Assembly (NCBI RefSeq): GCF_024298865.1
Contig: NZ_CP101162.1
Coordinates: 224,220 to 288,219 of the forward strand
DNA: 64,000 nt
Reading direction: 5' to 3'
DNA from: Halorarius halobius
GTDB lineage: Archaea > Halobacteriota > Halobacteria > Halobacteriales > Haloarculaceae
A program made the position numbers and the translations under genes. The notes under the pieces are model-generated. The model did not search any database, was not told where the DNA came from, and worked only from the letters and a program-made list of their open reading frames with translations. How positions within the stretch are numbered: position 1 is the first letter of the stretch; each line of letters opens with the position of its first letter. Below are positions 16,321 to 24,967 of the stretch, piece by piece.

Positions 16321-16605
16321 ATGTACGATCTCACAGCGTTTCAACGCGATCTCCTCTACGTTATTGGTGGGTTCGATGAACTCTATGGGCTTGCAATCAA
16401 AGATGAACTGGAGGGATACTACGAGGGTGAAATTCACCACGGTCGTCTCTATCCCAACCTGGATTCGCTCGTCGAGAAAGGCCTCGTCAATAAAGGACAA
16501 ATAGACGATAGAACGAATGCATACACGCTAACGCGTCGGGGGAAGCAAGAGCTGAAAGCCCGCCGTGACTGGGAACAGCAGTATATCGATCTACCCGATG
16601 GGTGA
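16321..16605 (+). CDS. PadR-family transcriptional regulator
   Basis: This 94-residue protein is a winged helix of PadR type: LTAFQRDLLYVIGG, YGLAIKDELEGYY, HHGRLYPNLDSLVEKGLV and NAYTLTRRGKQEL. It lacks the long C-terminal dimerization domain, as do many haloarchaeal PadR proteins. The next gene starts nine bases downstream, so the two probably form an operon. The effector and target are unknown. Confidence 0.9.
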   Translation: MYDLTAFQRDLLYVIGGFDELYGLAIKDELEGYYEGEIHHGRLYPNLDSLVEKGLVNKGQIDDRTNAYTLTRRGKQELKARRDWEQQYIDLPDG

Positions 16606-16614
16606 CGACCCGAG

Positions 16615-16923
16615 ATGCGCGAATTTACGAAGCACCTCGATCAGCCAGTAAATCTACAGAGGCTGCTCACAGAACAGGGGATAGAGTTTCTCAATGTAAA
16701 CGAGACCCGCCTCATCGTCCTCTATCAAGGCGAGGTGATTCAGCTAACGGTTGCCAACGGTGAGATGAGCAACGCTCAGATACTCCGGGGGCGGATTTGG
16801 GAGACTCCTCAAAGTTCGACAGACGATTGGGAGGAGTTTATTAATCGATTCACCGACCGGCTCGGTGAATATCTGGAGCAGCGATCTGGTGATGAGGCTA
16901 ACGAACCCCGGGATTCAAAATAG
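16615..16923 (+). CDS. Hypothetical protein in PadR operon
   Basis: The 102-residue protein has no signal or membrane segment and no motif I recognise. It has an N-terminal helix, a beta-rich centre (TRLIVLYQGEVIQLTVANGE) and an acidic C-terminal helix (DWEEFINRFTDRLGEYLEQ). Its position nine bases after the PadR gene suggests it is co-expressed with the regulator. Confidence 0.65.
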   Translation: MREFTKHLDQPVNLQRLLTEQGIEFLNVNETRLIVLYQGEVIQLTVANGEMSNAQILRGRIWETPQSSTDDWEEFINRFTDRLGEYLEQRSGDEANEPRDSK

Positions 16924-17225
16924 GTCAGGAGCGAGTCCTCTCCCCCCTACTCAGTAACAAACTGCCATCAGCTCGTCGCTCATCAAATGACGAGAGCTGG
17001 ACGCGGTTCGTGAAAGAGGGGCACAAGGGAAGGGGGAGAGGGGGAATCGGCATCGGGGGTCCAGAGCGCGTGACACTGGCTGCCGATTCCATGTCTACGT
17101 CAGTATTCGAGATGTATAATCTCACGGCAACCAGCCAGTAATGGACTGAGCATCCCGTTACTGTGGATATGGAGTTACGTCGTGGTTAGGGCGGAGTTTT
17201 GGCCGTCCGGAACAAATGATAACAC
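16924..17225. other. Intergenic region, promoter of the DUF3179 lipoprotein gene
   Basis: About 300 bases with no supportable gene. A purine-rich tract (AAGGGAAGGGGGAGAGGGGG) lies at about 17028-17047. The segment before 17226 presumably carries the promoter, but no strong TATA element is obvious. Confidence 0.35.
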
Positions 17226-18350
17226 ATGCAGCGACTCGTGACCCGGAGAGCCGTTCTTGCTGGCGTCGGAGTCGCTTCCCTCTCCGGATGCATCGGTAGT
17301 AGGCAACCTGGAACCCCTGGGGACACGTCGGCGAGTGGAGCGCCGGAAGAGGGCGGGCAATCACGTACTGGAGAGAACATGCCGCCAACGAAAGCAGAAC
17401 AACTACTGCTTCCGATGGAGCCATCATCGCTCCGAGAACACGCAGTGTCCGGTGGGCCACCGAAAGACGGGATCCCCTCGATCGACGAGCCAAAATTCGT
17501 CTCCGCCGAGGACGTTTCAGGACAGATCAAACCAGATGATCCGGTCTTCGGTCTCGCGACAGAGGGGACGGTGAAGGCCTACCCACAATCGATCCTCGTC
17601 TTGCACGAGATCTGTAACGATATCGTAGATAACACCCCTGTGAGCGTCACGTACTGTCCATTGACAGGAACCGCGATGGGATTCGAGCGCGGCGAGACGA
17701 TGTTCGGCGTCTCCGGACGCCTCGTGAACAACAACCTCATCATGTACGACAGAGCGACGGAGACGTGGTGGCCACAGGTACTCGCGACCTCGATCCCCGG
17801 GTCGTGGAACGAAGACCCACCAATCCGGTCGCTACAGGAGTTTCGCGTCATTTGGACGACGTGGGAGCGCTGGGTAAGCAAACACCCGGATACGCAGGTG
17901 CTCTCTCGCGACACGGGATACGCTCAAAACTACGATCGAGACCCGTACGGGTCCTACAATCCGCGCGGCGGATACTATTCACAGGAAGCAGCCCCGATGT
18001 TTCCGGCACTTTCCGACGACGATCGCCTCCAACCCAAGACGGTCGTCATCGGCGCTCGAACGAATAAAGGCGCTGCTGCCTTCGAGAAGCGGACGCTCAG
18101 AGAGACGAAGCTCATCGAGGGCAAACTGGGCGAGACGCCCGTGGTTGCAATCTACGAACCTGAGCTCGACACGGGCTACGTCTACCAGAATCCCGAACGC
18201 CAACAGGTCCAGTACCAGGACGGACACGTTGTAGACGGCGCTGGGGACACTCATTCACCAGAGGCGCTCCCCTTGGAACGGATACACGCCTTCGACGCGA
18301 TGTGGTTCGCCTGGAGCGGCTTCTATCCCGACACGACCCTATATGCCTGA
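17226..18350 (+). CDS. DUF3179 domain lipoprotein (Tat-exported form)
   Basis: The 374-residue protein starts with a twin-arginine signal and lipobox (VTRRAVLAGVGVASLSGC, Cys at about 22) and a disordered linker to residue 60. DUF3179 follows: DGIPSIDEPKF, VKAYPQSILVLHEICND, VTYCPLTGTAMGF, FGVSGRLVNNNLIMYDRAT, and FDAMWFAWSGFYPDT at the end. The cytoplasmic paralogs have CPxC, but here the second Cys is Thr. It is probably anchored on the outer face of the membrane. Its stop overlaps the first possible start of the next gene, suggesting an operon. Confidence 0.9.
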   Translation: MQRLVTRRAVLAGVGVASLSGCIGSRQPGTPGDTSASGAPEEGGQSRTGENMPPTKAEQLLLPMEPSSLREHAVSGGPPKDGIPSIDEPKFVSAEDVSGQIKPDDPVFGLATEGTVKAYPQSILVLHEICNDIVDNTPVSVTYCPLTGTAMGFERGETMFGVSGRLVNNNLIMYDRATETWWPQVLATSIPGSWNEDPPIRSLQEFRVIWTTWERWVSKHPDTQVLSRDTGYAQNYDRDPYGSYNPRGGYYSQEAAPMFPALSDDDRLQPKTVVIGARTNKGAAAFEKRTLRETKLIEGKLGETPVVAIYEPELDTGYVYQNPERQQVQYQDGHVVDGAGDTHSPEALPLERIHAFDAMWFAWSGFYPDTTLYA

Positions 18351-18366
18351 ACCCAGTCATCCCACC

Positions 18367-18948
18367 ATGATTAGTAGCGACGTAGGGATATTCGGTCGGA
18401 CAGGTGCGGCCCTCAGAGTTGCGGGAGGGCGATTGGATTCGCGCAGTGTTTTATTTGCGGCTGGAGTGAGCTATCTCGTCCTGTATCTTCTCACAGTGGG
18501 CGACCTCTCGTTCTCCAGCGGCGGAACTGGTCCGCTCACGATTCGAACCGTCGACGACCTCTCGCGTGCGTTCGCCAGCCTCGGGTTCTTTCGGTTCGGC
18601 GCAATCGCTGTCGTCTCACTCGGTCCACTCACGTACCTGTTTTCGCCGCTCAATCTGCTTGTCGCTCTCGTGCTTTCGAGCCTCGTCGGCGCGAACGTCG
18701 CGCTCACGTATCTCGGTCTGGTTCAACCGCGCGCCTGTGGGTTGGAATCCTCGACTGGTATTCTGGCCGGCATCCCCGCACTGCTGTCCGGCGCTGCGTG
18801 CTGCGGACCGACAATTCTTCTCGTGATCGGCGTACAGGCCAGCGCCACGATTATCACGGGATTCCAGCTACTGATACCCATCGCAGTCGTCCTCCTCGTC
18901 GGCAGCCTCCTGTTAGTCGGTCGCCAAGTCAATCCAGCCCTCCTATAG
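18367..18948 (+). CDS. Membrane protein with Cys-Cys-Gly-Pro motif
   Basis: The ATG at 18367 gives 193 residues; an ATG at 18343, overlapping the previous stop, is an alternative. About five hydrophobic helices are predicted. In helix 4 the sequence SGAACCGPTILLVIGVQASA carries a Cys pair followed by Gly-Pro and a G-x-S-A motif, much like MerT-type transporters and the membrane protein at 41772-42896. A metal or thiol role is therefore possible. Its link to the DUF3179 lipoprotein gene by overlap may hint at a joint function. Confidence 0.75.
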   Translation: MISSDVGIFGRTGAALRVAGGRLDSRSVLFAAGVSYLVLYLLTVGDLSFSSGGTGPLTIRTVDDLSRAFASLGFFRFGAIAVVSLGPLTYLFSPLNLLVALVLSSLVGANVALTYLGLVQPRACGLESSTGILAGIPALLSGAACCGPTILLVIGVQASATIITGFQLLIPIAVVLLVGSLLLVGRQVNPALL

Positions 18949-18982
18949 GCCGAAATCGGTTACCACAGTGGCAGGGACGTCG

Positions 18983-19966
18983 TCAACCAGGCTGATAGAA
19001 GGAATCGGCTCCGTGGTCGTCCTGCCACGCAAACGCGAACAAGCGCCGGGCTGATAGCCGCTCAAGTTGCCGCCCGTCCGCAGCGCGACCGGTTGCAGGA
19101 TTCCAAGTCGTTCCGTCGGCGACGACCTGGTTCTCGGTGAATTCAAACGATATCCCAGGGTCCTCGAACCCGTGGATACCGTCATCTTCAGTCGCGAATA
19201 CAACGATATCTCGGTCTCCGACCGTAGTCTGTACGACACCACCGGCTGCTCTCACGCGAGTCAGCGGGAACCCGAGTACGACGTCATCGACTTCGATACC
19301 GAGAACGACAGTCTTCGGGGAGAGGTCGTCATCACGGTTCCACTCGCGGCTGGTACCCGTTCCCCGGTGTGCGGCGAGCCCGAACCCCTCCCGAGAGAAG
19401 TACGCATCGTACGGTGAGGTGTCGTATTCGATCGATGCAGGCGAGTCGTCGGCGCTCGCGGCTTCGCTCTCTCCACCCGGTGGCTGGAGCACGATGCCGT
19501 CGGGGTACGACTTCCGAAACTCTTGCCAAGGAAGCAGCGTTCCTGGACGAACAGCGAGCGAATCGCCCTCGAAGGTACCATTGATACATTCGCCACTGGA
19601 CTGCTTCCACTCGCTGCCGGTCTCGCGGTCGTACATCACGAGGTCGTCGTCGGCAAGCTTTCCGGAAACACCGAACTCCAACGTGTGCCCCTCGTGACGG
19701 CGGTCATAGACGACGGCGCTCCCACAGAGCGGGCACCACGTCACAGCGATTGGATCGCCACCACCGGTCTCCCCGTCGGCGTCGAGTACGTCGTTGACGA
19801 TTTCGTGATAATGGAGGTACCGTACCGGGTACGCACGGGGTCGCCTGGGACCTTCGACCACGACGACTACATCGTCGGCATCGCCGTCGTACGTGGCACC
19901 GAAGGACGGATCGTCAACGCTCGGAATCGCATCCTGCGGAATCACTTGACAGACGTTCACACCCAC
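18983..19966 (-). CDS. DUF3179 domain protein, cytoplasmic form (second copy)
   Basis: The 327-residue protein shares DAIPSVDDPSFG, RAYPVRYLHYHEIVND, AVTWCPLCGSAVVY (near residue 82), SGKLADDDLVMYDRET, PKTVVLGIEVDD and AFAWQDDHG with the protein at 3504-4499. The two are clear paralogs. There is no signal peptide. CPLC retains the Cys pair. The gene is convergent with the CCGP membrane protein gene and the extracellular DUF3179 paralog, so three DUF3179 genes lie within 17 kb. Confidence 0.9.
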   Translation of the reverse strand: MGVNVCQVIPQDAIPSVDDPSFGATYDGDADDVVVVVEGPRRPRAYPVRYLHYHEIVNDVLDADGETGGGDPIAVTWCPLCGSAVVYDRRHEGHTLEFGVSGKLADDDLVMYDRETGSEWKQSSGECINGTFEGDSLAVRPGTLLPWQEFRKSYPDGIVLQPPGGESEAASADDSPASIEYDTSPYDAYFSREGFGLAAHRGTGTSREWNRDDDLSPKTVVLGIEVDDVVLGFPLTRVRAAGGVVQTTVGDRDIVVFATEDDGIHGFEDPGISFEFTENQVVADGTTWNPATGRAADGRQLERLSARRLFAFAWQDDHGADSFYQPG

Positions 19967-20050
19967 GGGTAGACATCAGTCGGTAATAGCACCAACGCCA
20001 CAAGTCCGAGCGGGGAAACGACTTTGCCTCATACGCAGAAGAACTCGAGT

Positions 20051-20461
20051 ATGAACGTGGCGTTCGTCTGTATCCAGAACGCGGGACGGAGCCAGATCGC
20101 GACCGCGTTCGCGAAGCGCGAGCAGTCGCGACGTGGGCTCGAAGACGAAATCGAGATCGTCACGGGCGGGACGCGCCCGGCAATCTCACTCCACGACGTG
20201 GTCATCGAAGTCATGGACGAGCGCGGCATCGACCTGCGCGACCGGATACCGCGGAAGATCAGTAAGGAAGAGCTCGCCGACTGCGAGTACGTCGTGGCGA
20301 TGGGTTGTACCGCGGAGGGTGTCTGCCCAGCCGCCTGGAGCGAGACGAGTATCGACTGGGGGCTGGACGATCCCGAGACAATGGAACTCGATGCAGTCAG
20401 AGATCTCCGTGACAACATCGAAACACGGGTCGAAACGCTGTTCGACGAGATGGCCCAGTGA
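20051..20461 (+). CDS. arsC: Arsenate reductase, low-molecular-weight phosphatase type
   Basis: Start at the ATG at 20051 gives 136 residues. The P-loop CIQNAGRS (Cys7, CX5R) is followed by MGCTAEGVCPAAW (Cys86 and Cys92), which matches the resolving Cys pair of thioredoxin-coupled ArsC, and by WGLDDPE, containing the catalytic Asp-Pro. The protein would reduce arsenate to arsenite through a Cys7-Cys86-Cys92 relay, recycled by thioredoxin. A phosphotyrosine phosphatase is the less likely alternative. A radical SAM gene and a methyltransferase gene follow on the same strand. Confidence 0.82.
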   Translation: MNVAFVCIQNAGRSQIATAFAKREQSRRGLEDEIEIVTGGTRPAISLHDVVIEVMDERGIDLRDRIPRKISKEELADCEYVVAMGCTAEGVCPAAWSETSIDWGLDDPETMELDAVRDLRDNIETRVETLFDEMAQ

Positions 20462-20548
20462 GAGGACAGCCGGTCTCCGAAGACGCATACACAGAGTTTC
20501 CTCCAGGTAACTCCCACATTTACCCGGTTCGTGTTCATTGTCGAACGC

Positions 20549-22000
20549 ATGTCCGAAGAGCGTACGCACCTTTCGTCTACGACGAGTCTCTGTCCGACAT
20601 GTCTCGAACGCGTCCCCGGCACCTACGAGGCCCGAGACGACGCCGTCTTTCTCAGGCGATCGTGTCCCGACCACGGAACGACGAGTCGAAAAGTGTGGGA
20701 ATCTCTCGATCACTGGCGCTGGGCACGACAGTTCGGCCCCGAAACTGACGTCGCCGACGATGGTGGCTCCGATACCGGAGATCCGACCAGCGACACTGGC
20801 TGCTGTAGTGGGGGGACATGTTCGAGCGGGGGTGGCCTACGGGTCGACGGCGATCACGCCTGCCTCGCCGTCGTCGAAATCACGCAGGACTGCAACCTCT
20901 CGTGTTCGTATTGCTTTGCAAGCTCCGGCCCGGGCGGGAAGCAACTACCGTTCGACGAGGTCGTCGACTTGCTCGACACTGTGCGGGCCGAAGGGGGGAC
21001 TCGTCCGATCCAGTTCTCCGGCGGCGAACCAACGGTCCACGACGACCTTCCCGAACTCGTCGAGCGAGCGCGAGAGATGGGGTTCGAACACGTCGAAGTG
21101 AACACGAACGGCATCGAGCTCGCGACCCAGCAAGGATACGCCGAACGGCTCGCCGACGCCGGCGTGACCGCGATCTACCTCCAGTTCGATGGTGTCACAC
21201 GCGACACCTACGAAACGATCCGGGCAGTCGATCTCCTCGAGATCAAACACGAGGCTATCGAGGCATGCCGGGACACGGGCCTCCCCGTTATCCTCGTGCC
21301 GACGGTGGTGCCGGGAACGAACGACGACGAGATGGGCGACGTCGTCCGGTTCGCCCTCGACAACCTCGACGTGGTCCAGTCGATCAACTTCCAGCCCGTC
21401 GCGCACTTCGGTCGCTACGCCGAGAACGAGGGCCGGTTCTCGCTCGACGAGGCTGCCCGGCGAGTCGCCGACCAGCTCGACGGGCTCGAACCCCAGGACT
21501 TCCTGCCCGTACCCTGCTGTTCGTCGTACTGTCAGATGAGTACGGCCCTCGTGCCGAACGGGGAGGAGGGAGTGGTCCCGCTCACGGGGTTGCTCGACCT
21601 CGATAACTGGGATACGCTCTCTGGACTCATCGACGAGGCCGACTGGATGGAACTGCTCGCTGGCACCGCGGCCGGTCGAGACACTGTCGAGGTCGCGAGC
21701 ACCTGCTGTGGATTCGAGGTTCCCAGCGCGGGGCCCGTTCTCCCCGTCACGCTCACTGGATTCATGGACGCCGACGCAGCAGATGTGGACCGCCTCGACA
21801 ACTGTTGTATCTCTGTACCGACGCCTGATGGCGATCTCGTTCCGTTCTGCGCGTACAACATGACGACCGAGGACGGGCGGTACGCGCTCCGGAACCGCCA
21901 CGGCTGGGGTGGTCGGGACAAGGTTGAGTCAGACGGATCACGTGCAACGGCCCCTGTCTCTGAAGGCGAGCCAGCCACCACCGGTTCCGAGGACGACTAA
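20549..22000 (+). CDS. Radical SAM protein of the MJ0619/Tes-like type with N-terminal zinc site
   Basis: Start at the ATG at 20549 gives 483 residues. An N-terminal zinc-type module has CPTC (15-18) and CPDH (39-42). A Gly/Ser/Cys-rich linker (CCSGGTCSSGGG, about 85-96) leads to the radical SAM domain with the cluster motif CNLSCSYC (Cys115, 119, 122), FSGGEPT and VNTNG. Further Cys occur at CCSSYC and CCGF. The layout matches the Tes/MJ0619/TrsS-like group that forms C-C or C-As/methyl bonds. The methyltransferase gene begins four bases later. Substrate unknown; arsenic chemistry is possible because arsC precedes it. Confidence 0.85.
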   Translation: MSEERTHLSSTTSLCPTCLERVPGTYEARDDAVFLRRSCPDHGTTSRKVWESLDHWRWARQFGPETDVADDGGSDTGDPTSDTGCCSGGTCSSGGGLRVDGDHACLAVVEITQDCNLSCSYCFASSGPGGKQLPFDEVVDLLDTVRAEGGTRPIQFSGGEPTVHDDLPELVERAREMGFEHVEVNTNGIELATQQGYAERLADAGVTAIYLQFDGVTRDTYETIRAVDLLEIKHEAIEACRDTGLPVILVPTVVPGTNDDEMGDVVRFALDNLDVVQSINFQPVAHFGRYAENEGRFSLDEAARRVADQLDGLEPQDFLPVPCCSSYCQMSTALVPNGEEGVVPLTGLLDLDNWDTLSGLIDEADWMELLAGTAAGRDTVEVASTCCGFEVPSAGPVLPVTLTGFMDADAADVDRLDNCCISVPTPDGDLVPFCAYNMTTEDGRYALRNRHGWGGRDKVESDGSRATAPVSEGEPATTGSEDD

Positions 22001-22004
22001 CACT

Positions 22005-22712
22005 ATGCAACAGCCACTCGACGCTATCCTCCGTGATCCGTGGCAGATCCTCGGGATGGTACTGGATGGGCCGCTTCATCCCGGGGGGAGGGAGGCCACG
22101 GAGACGCTGTTGGACCGAGCCGGAGTAGACGAGCAGACACGACTTCTGGATATCGGCTGCGGTGCTGGCGATTCGCTCCACGTCGCCCGCGAACGGGGCG
22201 CTCGCGCCATCGGACTCGATCGCGAGCCACCGGGTACAGATGCCGTCTGCGGCGACATATCCGCGCTTCCGTTCCGCGACGACAGCTTCGACGTGGTGCT
22301 CGGGGAATGTGTCTTGTGTCTCTCGCCTGCTCTCGATCAAACCCTGGGTGACGTCAACCGTATTCTCCACGCGGGCGGGCAACTCGCCCTGTCGGATGTG
22401 ACGGTCACAGGCGACACACCGGACCTGCCGCCACCGATCGACGAACTTCTCTGTCTCGATGGCCCTCGCGACCGAGACGACATCTGCCAGGAGATAGCGA
22501 GTGCGGGCTTCGAGATCGACGACGTGCAAACGCACCGGGAGGATCTCTTGGAAATGCGTGATCGGTTGCGGGAAGCGCTCGATCTTGATCGACTCGTTGA
22601 CGTGCTCGGTGACCGGGGAACACAGCTCCGAGACGGAGCCAGCCAACTCGAAACTGCCATCGAGGCAGGGCAGGTCGGCTACGTCTCGATCGTCGCGACC
22701 AGCCAATCGTGA
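22005..22712 (+). CDS. Class I SAM methyltransferase paired with the radical SAM protein
   Basis: Start at the ATG at 22005 gives 235 residues. SAM-binding motif I is LLDIGCGAGDSLHVA, followed by IGLDRE, CGDISALPFRDDSFDVVL and GECVLCLS. Several Cys (VCGD, GECVLC, ELLC, DICQ) recall the thiol-rich arsenite methyltransferases, though not in the exact ArsM arrangement. The GECxLxL block is like methyltransferases found beside TrsS-type radical SAM proteins (recalled, not checked). It starts four bases after the radical SAM stop, so the two are co-translated. Confidence 0.85.
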   Translation: MQQPLDAILRDPWQILGMVLDGPLHPGGREATETLLDRAGVDEQTRLLDIGCGAGDSLHVARERGARAIGLDREPPGTDAVCGDISALPFRDDSFDVVLGECVLCLSPALDQTLGDVNRILHAGGQLALSDVTVTGDTPDLPPPIDELLCLDGPRDRDDICQEIASAGFEIDDVQTHREDLLEMRDRLREALDLDRLVDVLGDRGTQLRDGASQLETAIEAGQVGYVSIVATSQS

Positions 22713-22736
22713 TCGACCGCACGGATAGCTGGCTGA

Positions 22737-23399
22737 TCACCTGTGGCTCTTTCGAGCGCAGGCGACGAGTATCGACCCAGCGTTGAACGTAGTGACGTCC
22801 ACAGTTCCGAACTCCCGCCGTAGGGCGGCCACCAAGTCGACCTGGGGTACCCAGTTCGTGGCCGATTCGGCGATTGGGGTGATGATCGGGTTGAGAAGTG
22901 TCCACGGAATCCGCTGGAAGAGTTGCGCATCCAGAACAACGACACGACCGCCGGGCCGGAGTGCGGTCTCGATCGACCTGATTGCCCGTTCCGGGTCGGT
23001 AACAGCACTGAGTGACATCGCGGCGTAGGCTGCATCGTGCGTGCCATCCGAAACCGGAGGGCGCCGTGCATCACCCCGCAACACGTGGACGTTTTGCCAT
23101 CCCTTCCGTCGAATCCGATCTCGAGCCGCGTGCGTCATACCGCGACTTGCGTCGATACCGACGATCGTCCCGTCCGGACCGACGGATTGCCGTAGCGATT
23201 CGAAGCTGTTCCCCGTGCCACAGCCGATTTCGAGAACCGATTCGCCCGGCGTGAGATCGAGCGTCTCGATAGCCAGGTGGCGGAACTCTTTCTCACGGCC
23301 GAGAAATGCCATCTGATACAGAAGATCGAGTGCTCTCGGATGTCGACTCCACCAGTCGTAGATTCGACCCCCGTATTTTGTGTCGGTGCCAGTACCCAT
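22737..23399 (-). CDS. Class I SAM methyltransferase (UbiE/COQ5-like)
   Basis: Start at the ATG at 23399 gives 220 residues. It has motif I VLEIGCGTGNSFE, IGIDASRGM, VHVLRGDARRPPVSDGTHDAAYAAMSLSAV and ALRPGGRVVVLDAQLFQ. The N-terminus (YDWWSRHPRALDLLYQ) resembles quinone/phospholipid methyltransferases. It converges with the previous methyltransferase gene; substrate not evident. Confidence 0.85.
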   Translation of the reverse strand: MGTGTDTKYGGRIYDWWSRHPRALDLLYQMAFLGREKEFRHLAIETLDLTPGESVLEIGCGTGNSFESLRQSVGPDGTIVGIDASRGMTHAARDRIRRKGWQNVHVLRGDARRPPVSDGTHDAAYAAMSLSAVTDPERAIRSIETALRPGGRVVVLDAQLFQRIPWTLLNPIITPIAESATNWVPQVDLVAALRREFGTVDVTTFNAGSILVACARKSHR

Positions 23400-23498
23400 C
23401 TGTTGTGTACACACACGAGGAAGGGGCGCTACTTGATTCTCGTCTCTGCAACTTCGGGGAACAACTGGAAGGAGCAAGACCGCAAACCAAGAGAGAAG

Positions 23499-24182
23499 TT
23501 ACACGTCGAGTTCGTCAGCGAGATCGTAGAAGGTCTCGACGGTCAGATCTGGTTCACCGCCGAAGGTCTCCCAGGGCGCGCCCTTTCGATCGACTCGAAC
23601 ACCCTGCATGCCAGCGTGTTGTGCGCCCATGACGTCGAACCAGCCAGCCGTTACGTGGGCGATTTCGTCGATCGGTGTCCCGGTGCGGCCAGCAGCGTGG
23701 CGGTAGAGAGCGGCGGCGGGTTTGAACATTCGGATCTCGTCGGCGCTGACGGTGTCTTCGATCAGATCGCCGATATCCGCATGCTCAACCATCGACTCGA
23801 GCATCTCTGGGTTTCCGTTCGAGACGACGTAGCAGCCGTAGCCCCCATCCCGCAACCGTTCGATGCCGTCGCGGACGTCGTCGAAGACATCGAGTTCGTG
23901 GTAGACCGCGAGGATATCGTCGCGCTCCTCCATAGTGAGGTCGACACCGTGCGCGTCAAGCGCGTACTGGAGGGCGTCACGGTTCATCTCGTAGAACGGC
24001 TGGTAGGCGTCGATTTGGTTCGCGACGAACGTGTACTCCAGCGACCGCGCCCGCCAGAGGCGGGACACTGGTTCTGGATCGGCAACACGATCAGCGAGTG
24101 CCTTCTCGGCTGCATCTACGTCAACGAGCGTGCTGTACGAGTCGAACGTAATTGTCGAAACACGGTCGGTGTCGAAAGCCAT
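23499..24182 (-). CDS. HAD hydrolase, haloacid dehalogenase type II-like
   Basis: Start at 24182 (or the adjacent ATG at 24185) gives 227 residues. The HAD motifs are TFDSYSTLVD with the nucleophilic Asp, VVSNGNPEML, and a Lys in RMFKPAAALYRHAAG, followed by HVTAGWFDVMGAQHAGMQG. A cap domain sits at about 20-95. This is the type II haloacid dehalogenase pattern. Real dehalogenation is not proven, since many members are phosphatases. Confidence 0.87.
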   Translation of the reverse strand: MAFDTDRVSTITFDSYSTLVDVDAAEKALADRVADPEPVSRLWRARSLEYTFVANQIDAYQPFYEMNRDALQYALDAHGVDLTMEERDDILAVYHELDVFDDVRDGIERLRDGGYGCYVVSNGNPEMLESMVEHADIGDLIEDTVSADEIRMFKPAAALYRHAAGRTGTPIDEIAHVTAGWFDVMGAQHAGMQGVRVDRKGAPWETFGGEPDLTVETFYDLADELDV

Positions 24183-24272
24183 CATCTACTGTACCGACGT
24201 CACGAGTGATAGTATTCCGCGTTCCAGACCGCTTGGTGACTTCGAGACACGGACCCGAGCGTCACGACCCTC

Positions 24273-24278
24273 TTTATA
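24273..24278 (+). promoter_or_regulatory. TATA-like box of the Met-rich membrane protein gene
   Basis: TTTATA lies 23-28 bases before the ATG at 24301, the spacing expected for a leaderless haloarchaeal transcript. Confidence 0.45.
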
Positions 24279-24300
24279 GCTCGCGTCTATTCACGTCAAT

Positions 24301-24723
24301 ATGGTTTCCAACACGCGTCTGTACGGTGCAGCAATCGCGTTCGTATCTGGATTATACTCACTCTGGAGCGCGTCCACGGCGTCACGAATGATGACCAGCA
24401 GCTGGCTCATGGGCGCGCTCGGCGTCGTCGTGCTCGTCCACGGCGCACTCCTTCTCACGGACTATGCGAACCGACTCGGGACTACCAGTGGTCAATTGAT
24501 GATTGTGTATGCAGTAGTGATGCTCCTCAATCAGGCTCTTCTCGGAACTGGAATGATGGATGACGGCAGTAGCATGGGAATGAACAACGGGATGGGGGGA
24601 AGCGGCATGACTGCCGGAATGGGATGGGACGCTGGGATGGTCGCCCTCGCCGTGTTGATGCTCGCCAGTGGCCTCATTATGACGCGAAATGGATCAATGA
24701 ATACAGCCTCTAGTGGGATGTGA
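24301..24723 (+). CDS. Met-rich small membrane protein
   Basis: The 140-residue protein has four hydrophobic helices. Between helices 3 and 4 (residues 80-112) lies a flexible loop rich in Met, Gly and Asn (GMMDDGSSMGMNNGMGG, then SGMTAGMGWDAGM) with eight Met in about 32 residues. Met-rich loops bind Cu(I) or Ag(I) in copper-handling proteins, so metal binding is a reasonable but unproven idea. The next gene on the strand encodes a flavin disulfide reductase with a His-rich tail. Confidence 0.7.
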   Translation: MVSNTRLYGAAIAFVSGLYSLWSASTASRMMTSSWLMGALGVVVLVHGALLLTDYANRLGTTSGQLMIVYAVVMLLNQALLGTGMMDDGSSMGMNNGMGGSGMTAGMGWDAGMVALAVLMLASGLIMTRNGSMNTASSGM

Positions 24724-24967
24724 GACCAACCCAGCTGAATATCCTGATGGACACTCGATTCCATACCGCAACTGTTGTGTTCTTCCCTTGGTTGCCGAGT
24801 TCTCCCGGGAGAGATCTATCCGAATACCGAGACGTCATCGTTCGATTTCGAGGATCAGATTGAACTAGTCACGCCGTCAGAAACCCAAAAGTCAGTCATC
24901 GAAGCACGTGTCGCCAGTTACTCAGTCGTAAGTGGGATTTCATTAGTCAGGGGCGGTTACTACTCGT

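Noticed and set aside
20945..22706. Long reverse frames opposite the radical SAM and methyltransferase genes
   Set aside because: They are antisense to well-supported genes and carry no motif.
24801..24812. A perfect 12-base palindrome TCTCCCGGGAGA
   Set aside because: It lies in a short gap 156 bases before the next start and GC-rich palindromes of this size are expected by chance in this genome.
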